Positions 60,411 to 64,000 of a stretch of 64,000 bases of DNA are shown one piece after another (position 1 is the first letter of the stretch; each line of letters starts with the position of its first letter). The DNA lies in contig NZ_JAERRJ010000006.1 in NCBI RefSeq assembly GCF_016741815.1, positions 372,001 through 436,000 on the forward strand, written 5' to 3'. A program made the translations under genes and the position numbers. This DNA comes from Nocardia acididurans (GTDB lineage: Bacteria > Actinomycetota > Actinomycetes > Mycobacteriales > Mycobacteriaceae). Below the pieces are notes generated by a model that was given only the letters and a program-made list of their open reading frames with translations, made no database searches and had not been told where the DNA came from.

Positions 60411-61925
60411 ATGTCGACATTGAGTGATCTGCTGGCCGAACACACCGATCTACCGGGTGCGGCCGTCGATCATCTGCAGCGGGTGGTCGGGGACTGGCAG
60501 CTACTGGCCGATCTGTCCTTCGCGGACCTGCTGCTCTGGGTGGGCACCGGCCCCATCGCCGACGGCGCGGACATCGTCTGCGTCTCCCAGTGCCGCCCCA
60601 CCACCGCGCCCACCGTGCACCCTGAGGACCTCGTCGGCTCCCTCGCCCCGCGCGACGCCTTCCCGCAGATCTACGAGGCCCTGCGCACCGGCGAGATCGT
60701 CCGCGTGGAAACCGACACCGAGACCACGGGCGTCTACCACCCGCATCCGGTGCACGCCATCCGCGAGGCCATCCCGGTCCGCGTCGGCGACGACGTGATC
60801 GCAATCCTGGGCCGCGACACCGACATTCAGCGTCGCCGGGGCCGCTCCAGCCTGGAGATCGCCTACATGTCGTGTGCCGACGACCTCTGCCAGATGGTCG
60901 CCGACGGCACCTGGCCGGCCCTGGAGGACCGCACCGGCTCGCACTCCAGCCCCCGCGCGGGCGACGGTTTCATCCGCCTCGACACCGAAGGCACCGTCGT
61001 CTACGCCAGCCCCAACGCTTTATCGGCCTATCACCGCATGGGTCTGCAGAACGATCTGGTCGGCCAGGACCTCGCCCTGACCACCCGCTCCCTCATCACC
61101 GACCCCTTCGACGCGCAGGAGGTGGTCGGCGACATCCAAGCCGCCCTGGCCGGAAAGGCCGGGCGCAGAATGGAAGTCGAGGCCCGTGGCGCGACGGTGC
61201 TGCTCCGCACGCTGGTCCTGCGCCCGCACGGTGAACTCGGCGGCGCGGCGGTGCTGGTCCGCGACGTGACCGAGGTGAAGCGCCGCGACCGCGCCCTGCT
61301 CTCCAAGGACGCGACCATCCGCGAGATCCACCACCGCGTGAAGAACAACCTCCAAACGGTGGCGGCCCTGCTGCGGTTGCAGGCCCGCCGCACCGAGAAC
61401 GAAGAGGCCCGCCTGGCGCTGACCGAATCGGTGCGCCGGGTCACCTCCATCGCCTCGGTCCACGAAATGCTCTCCATGTCGGTGGACGAGGAAGTCGATC
61501 TCGACGAGGTGGTCGACCGCCTGCTCCCGATCATGGCCGACGTGGCGACGGTCCACACCGCCCGCATCAAGGTCCGCCGCGCGGGTTCCCTCGGCGTCTT
61601 CTCCGCCGAACGCGCCACGCCCCTTGTCATGGTCCTCACAGAACTCGTCCAGAATGCGATCGAGCACGCCTTCGACGCCGGCGAAAACGGTGTGGTCACA
61701 ATCCGTTCCGAGCGCTCGGCCCGCTGGCTCGATGTCATCATCAGCGACGACGGCCGCGGTCTCCCCGAAGGTTTCTCCCTCGAAGCCTCCGACCGCCTCG
61801 GCCTGCAGATCGTCCGAACCCTGGTAACCGCCGAACTGGGCGGCTCCATCGGCCTCCACCCCGGCGCGGACGTAGGCACCGACGCCGTACTCCGAGTCCC
61901 CCTCGGCCGCCGCTCCGCCCGCTGA
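60411..61925 (+). CDS. pdtaS: PdtaS-type soluble sensor histidine kinase
   Basis: Cytoplasmic HisKA_2 kinase that phosphorylates the ANTAR antiterminator PdtaR. The 504-residue protein has a GAF domain (about residues 10-145), a PAS domain (about 180-285: GFIRLDTEGTVVYASPNALSAYHRMGL), and a HWE/HisKA_2 H-box IREIHHRVKNNLQTVAALLRLQARR, followed by HATPase (LVQNAIEHAFDAGENG; DDGRGLPEGF; LGLQIVRTL). ATG at 60411. pdtaR is not in the window. Length matches mycobacterial PdtaS. Confidence 0.95.
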   Translation: MSTLSDLLAEHTDLPGAAVDHLQRVVGDWQLLADLSFADLLLWVGTGPIADGADIVCVSQCRPTTAPTVHPEDLVGSLAPRDAFPQIYEALRTGEIVRVETDTETTGVYHPHPVHAIREAIPVRVGDDVIAILGRDTDIQRRRGRSSLEIAYMSCADDLCQMVADGTWPALEDRTGSHSSPRAGDGFIRLDTEGTVVYASPNALSAYHRMGLQNDLVGQDLALTTRSLITDPFDAQEVVGDIQAALAGKAGRRMEVEARGATVLLRTLVLRPHGELGGAAVLVRDVTEVKRRDRALLSKDATIREIHHRVKNNLQTVAALLRLQARRTENEEARLALTESVRRVTSIASVHEMLSMSVDEEVDLDEVVDRLLPIMADVATVHTARIKVRRAGSLGVFSAERATPLVMVLTELVQNAIEHAFDAGENGVVTIRSERSARWLDVIISDDGRGLPEGFSLEASDRLGLQIVRTLVTAELGGSIGLHPGADVGTDAVLRVPLGRRSAR

Positions 61926-62104
61926 TATTCAGCCCCCACCGCACCGAATTTCTGCGCCCGCTCATTAGTTCGAAACCCCAATCCCGTTCAACGGAATTGT
62001 TTTCTTGCCGAGACAAACCTCACGAAACCGTTTATCCTTGCGGGTTCGGCCATAAGCCGGAGCGCTTATTCGCCGCTCCGAAAGGTTTGTCGGCGTCGCC
62101 GACG

Positions 62105-62278
62105 AACCCGCGAAAGGCCGTTGTCGGGGGTCGGAGGTCAACCCGCGAAAGGCCGTTGTCGGGGTCGCCGACGAACCCGCGAAAGACCGTTGTCGGGGTC
62201 GTAGGCGAACCCGCGAAAGGCCGTTGTTCGGGGTCGTAGGCGAACCCGCGAAAGACCGTTGTTCGGGGTCCGGGGCGG
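62105..62278. repeat. 34/35-bp tandem repeat, five copies
   Basis: AACCCGCGAAA(G/GA)CCGTTGT cores start at 62105, 62140, 62174, 62208 and 62243, separated by 34 or 35 bp, each followed by a variable TCGGGGTCG(C/T) stretch. A degraded earlier partial copy lies at about 62085. No spacers and no cas genes. Confidence 0.85.
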
Positions 62279-62289
62279 AGCCCCGAGAG
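62264..62289. repeat. Dispersed GC hairpin, copy C
   Basis: GGGGTCCGGGGCGGAGCCCC with GAGAG after, a diverged version of copies B and D, starting inside the last tandem-repeat copy. Confidence 0.65.
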
Positions 62290-62295
62290 TTCCTG

Positions 62296-62322
62296 GGGGT
62301 TCGGGGGCGAAGCCCCTGAGAG
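62296..62322. repeat. Dispersed GC hairpin, copy D
   Basis: 27 bp with GTTCGGGGGCGAAGCCCC core, identical to copy B at 55143-55169. Confidence 0.75.
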
Positions 62323-62352
62323 ACTCGAGAGAGTCCCCTTTTACACACAGAA

Positions 62353-62376
62353 GCCCGGCACCATGTGGTGCCGGGC
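62353..62376 (-). terminator. Terminator of whiB1
   Basis: Perfect 11-bp stem GCCCGGCACCA/TGGTGCCGGGC with a 2-nt apex, followed on the minus strand by a short T-rich stretch. Confidence 0.75.
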
Positions 62377-62431
62377 CGAATTGCGTTCGGGCCGAGGGCT
62401 GGATTCGGCCTGAACGCCTGTCGTCAGCTGG

Positions 62432-62686
62432 TTAGACGACGGTGCGGGTACGGGTGCGCGCGTTGCGACGCTTCAGCGCGCGACGCTCGTCTTCGCTCAT
62501 ACCACCCCAAACGCCGGCATCCTGACCCGACTTGAGGGCCCAGGACAGGCAATCGGCGGTTACGGGGCAGCGAGCGCAGACCAGCTTGGCATCGGCAATC
62601 TGCGCGAGCGCAGGACCACTGTTACCCACCGGGAAGAACAGCTCGGGGTCCTCGTCGCGACAGATGGCCTTGTGGCGCCAGTCCAT
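62432..62686 (-). CDS. whiB1: WhiB1 iron-sulfur transcription factor
   Basis: Essential NO-sensing Wbl protein that binds the primary sigma factor. The 84-residue protein is almost identical to the mycobacterial one: MDWRHKAICRDEDPELFFPVGNSGPALAQ, LVCARCPVTADC (cysteines of the [4Fe-4S] cluster together with the first), the GVWGG turn and the basic ERRALKRRNARTRTR tail. ATG at 62686, AAAGGAG upstream; the frame is open to 62773 with no homology. A CRP-type site lies about 100 nt upstream (62781-62796). Confidence 0.97.
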   Translation of the reverse strand: MDWRHKAICRDEDPELFFPVGNSGPALAQIADAKLVCARCPVTADCLSWALKSGQDAGVWGGMSEDERRALKRRNARTRTRTVV

Positions 62687-62944
62687 TCCTCTGCTCCTTT
62701 GCTTGGGCGCGCGCATGGCGCTGCCCCTCGGGTTTGTGGTCCGTTCACTTGTGCGACTCGAATGTTTCCGCACGGTTGCTTGTGAATGCTTTCACGAACA
62801 CCGTAGATGTCAATAGATGTCCGGTGCACCGTGGGGAAGCTCACGCTGTAAGGCCCCTACATGGGGAGCCTGCCGTGTCATTTGTACTCGGTCGAGCGGG
62901 TTTTCGCAGCACAACAGCGATTGTTCTCAGGTGTGTCGGGCCCG
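62687..62944. other. 258-nt whiB1 promoter region
   Basis: Between the lipid kinase stop and whiB1 start, with a CRP-like site at 62781-62796 and the whiB1 ribosome site. No gene is supported. Confidence 0.6.
62781..62796. promoter_or_regulatory. CRP/cAMP-receptor-type binding site upstream of whiB1
   Basis: TGTGAATGCTTTCACG: TGTGA-N6-TCACG, one base off the CRP consensus TGTGA-N6-TCACA. Located about 95-110 bp upstream of the whiB1 ATG. In mycobacteria whiB1 is a CRP (Rv3676) target. Confidence 0.65.
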
Positions 62945-63904
62945 CTACGGCTTCGGCGCGACCACATCGAGGATATCCGGAACCGCTGTGAAATTCACCA
63001 TGTTGCGCTGCCCGATGAAGTCGCCGTCGATTTGCAACCCGATCGGCTGCTCACTCGTGATCTTGACGGCGGGCACGTCGTCTTCGCGAAACAAATTGTG
63101 TCCCTTGGGATTTCCGTTCGGGGACAGCAACTGGCGGGCGATGTCGAGGGTTGCGAAGACGCTCATGGTGCGCATGGCAAACACCCCGAGACCGGTTTCG
63201 AATGCGGTGCCGGGGTTGGTGATCACCGGCGTGTTGTCGAGATACGTCCACGGGCTGGCGTTGGTCACGAATGCGTAATGCACCTCCGTGACCGGTTCGT
63301 GACCTGGAATCTCCAAGCGCACCTGCGGTTCCCGCCGCTTGTTGCGGAAGAACTGTTTCACCGTGGTGCGCAGATACCGTGCGGGAGTAGCGGCTTTGCC
63401 GTTCGCGCGCTTGGCGTCGATGGCCTCGCACACGTCCGCGTCGAGTCCCACGCCCGCGCTGAAGCAGAACCAGCGGTCGTCGGCGAGCCCGAGCCCGATG
63501 CGCCGATCGCCGAGCCCGGTATTCGGTTCCCCGTCGAGCGCGAGCAGATCGACGAGCTGATTGGTGGCGTCCACCGGATCCGGCGAAATGCCGAGCGACC
63601 GCGCGAACACATTCGCCGATCCGCCCGGAATCACCCCGAGCCGCGGCAGCCATTCCCGCGCGGGCTGCCCCGGCAGCGGCAGGAATCCGTTGATGGTCTC
63701 GTTCACGGTGCCGTCGCCGCCGTGCACCACGATCAGATCCATCCGGGTGTCGGCCGCCCACCGCGCCAATTCGGCCGCGTGTCCCCGGTGCTCGGTGTGC
63801 ATGACCGTCAGCTGCGTCCGGCTCTCCAGCGCATGAGCGAGCAGATCGCGAGTGGCCGGAGTAGTCGAGGTGGCATTGGGATTCACGATCAGCAGCGTCC
63901 GCAC
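62945..63904 (-). CDS. Diacylglycerol/lipid kinase family protein
   Basis: A 319-residue DAGKc-fold kinase (YegS/DgkB class). The N-terminal catalytic half has LLIVNPNATSTTPATRDLL, DLIVVHGGDGTVNETINGF (GGDGT loop) and LGVIPGGSANVFARSLG; the C-terminal beta domain has CFSAGVGLDADVCEAIDAKRANG and QIDGDFIGQRNMVNFTAVPD. Lipid specificity is not evident. GTG at 63904. In mycobacteria a similar kinase gene lies next to whiB1. Confidence 0.88.
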   Translation of the reverse strand: MRTLLIVNPNATSTTPATRDLLAHALESRTQLTVMHTEHRGHAAELARWAADTRMDLIVVHGGDGTVNETINGFLPLPGQPAREWLPRLGVIPGGSANVFARSLGISPDPVDATNQLVDLLALDGEPNTGLGDRRIGLGLADDRWFCFSAGVGLDADVCEAIDAKRANGKAATPARYLRTTVKQFFRNKRREPQVRLEIPGHEPVTEVHYAFVTNASPWTYLDNTPVITNPGTAFETGLGVFAMRTMSVFATLDIARQLLSPNGNPKGHNLFREDDVPAVKITSEQPIGLQIDGDFIGQRNMVNFTAVPDILDVVAPKP

Positions 63905-63917
63905 GGTGCCTATTCTG

Positions 63918-63951
63918 CCTCCGCTTCGCTCCGGCGGGTTCGCGGCCCTGC
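63918..63951. repeat. Dispersed CTCCGCTTCGCTCCGG repeat, copy 2
   Basis: Matches 35480-35514 with one indel: CCTCCGCTTCGCTCCGG at one end and GTTCGCGGCCCTGC at the other. Near the end of the window, upstream of the lipid kinase. Confidence 0.65.
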
Positions 63952-64000
63952 CGCGAACTTGCGGTGAGCATCGGTCTCGTGCGGCAGTGCTGGTGAGGCC

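Larger units (their letters stand above)
61926..62431. other. 506-nt intergenic repeat island, pdtaS/whiB1
   Basis: No gene supported. It holds a 34/35-bp tandem repeat (62105-62278), two dispersed hairpins and the whiB1 terminator. Both flanking genes face into it. Confidence 0.75.

Noticed and set aside
62105..62278. CRISPR array
   Set aside because: Tandem units are contiguous, without unique spacers or cas genes.

Overview
The window is high-GC actinobacterial chromosome. Mycolata markers (MtrA-MtrB-LpqB, WhiB1/WhiB2, SigH-RshA, F420 genes fbiA/fbiB, PdtaS, a WS/DGAT acyltransferase, DesA3-like desaturases) and the gene order point to Nocardia or a close relative. From memory, the order follows the M. 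tuberculosis Rv3218-Rv3266 block: rmlD-wbbL-manB, then fbiB-fbiA-whiB2, pmmA-SIS-manA, alkB-ahcY-tmk-mtrAB-lpqB-comF-hpf, secA1, WS/DGAT-desaturase, rsgA-aroA, sigH-rshA, pdtaS and whiB1, with lineage-specific insertions and losses. No rRNA, tRNA, CRISPR array, prophage or insertion sequence was seen.

Layout. 1-2.6 kb: arabinogalactan linker and GDP-mannose genes. 2.8-7.3 kb: accessory genes (Uma2 nuclease, DUF4287, DUF4267 with a divergent TetR regulator, FAD oxidoreductase, CDF transporter). 7.4-11.8 kb: manA, SIS protein, phosphomannomutase and DUF3499 on the minus strand. 11.9-16.3 kb: degenerate metallopeptidase, whiB2, fbiA, fbiB, Nudix. 16.4-17.1 kb: an FMN riboswitch driving a type II (RibH2-like) lumazine synthase. 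17.2-20.9 kb: DctA with a divergent DcuS/DcuR-type two-component system. 21-26 kb: alkB without its usual rubredoxins, ahcY, a small secreted protein, an NmrA-like protein and a GDPD lipoprotein. 26.4-33.4 kb: tmk, mtrA, mtrB, lpqB, comF, hpf. 33.5-43 kb: thiolase, GyrI-like protein, BluB, two membrane desaturases with their ferredoxin reductase, a DUF6912-like protein and WS/DGAT. 43.4-46.2 kb: secA1. 46.3-52.5 kb: DUF2510 protein, ABC exporter with TetR, rsgA, aroA. 52.6-58.5 kb: aldehyde dehydrogenase, SRAP protein, secreted peptide, MarR-regulated MFS pump, YbaK. 58.6-64 kb: sigH-rshA, the tiny bL37 ribosomal gene, BCCP-like protein, pdtaS, a repeat island, whiB1 and a lipid kinase.

Regulation visible in sequence. 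There are several operator-like palindromes beside divergent or adjacent regulators. A 15-bp-period GGTTACGG array sits in front of both a desaturase and the ferredoxin reductase, suggesting co-control of the electron chain. A SigH-type promoter precedes sigH, and a CRP-type site lies upstream of whiB1. Some genes may have leaderless mRNAs. At least thirteen strong hairpins end operons.

Structure not explained by genes. There is a 23-bp minisatellite (about ten copies) at 40.6 kb and a 34/35-bp tandem repeat (five copies) at 62.1 kb. A dispersed family of GGGGCGAAGCCCC hairpins has four copies, and a CTCCGCTTCGCTCCGG repeat has two. The best candidates for new biology are the riboswitch-RibH2 unit, the shared desaturase/reductase operator, the two possible SigH isoforms, the HS-variant WS/DGAT and the hairpin/repeat islands. 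All functional calls rest on reading the sequence and remembered family knowledge; no database search was run.
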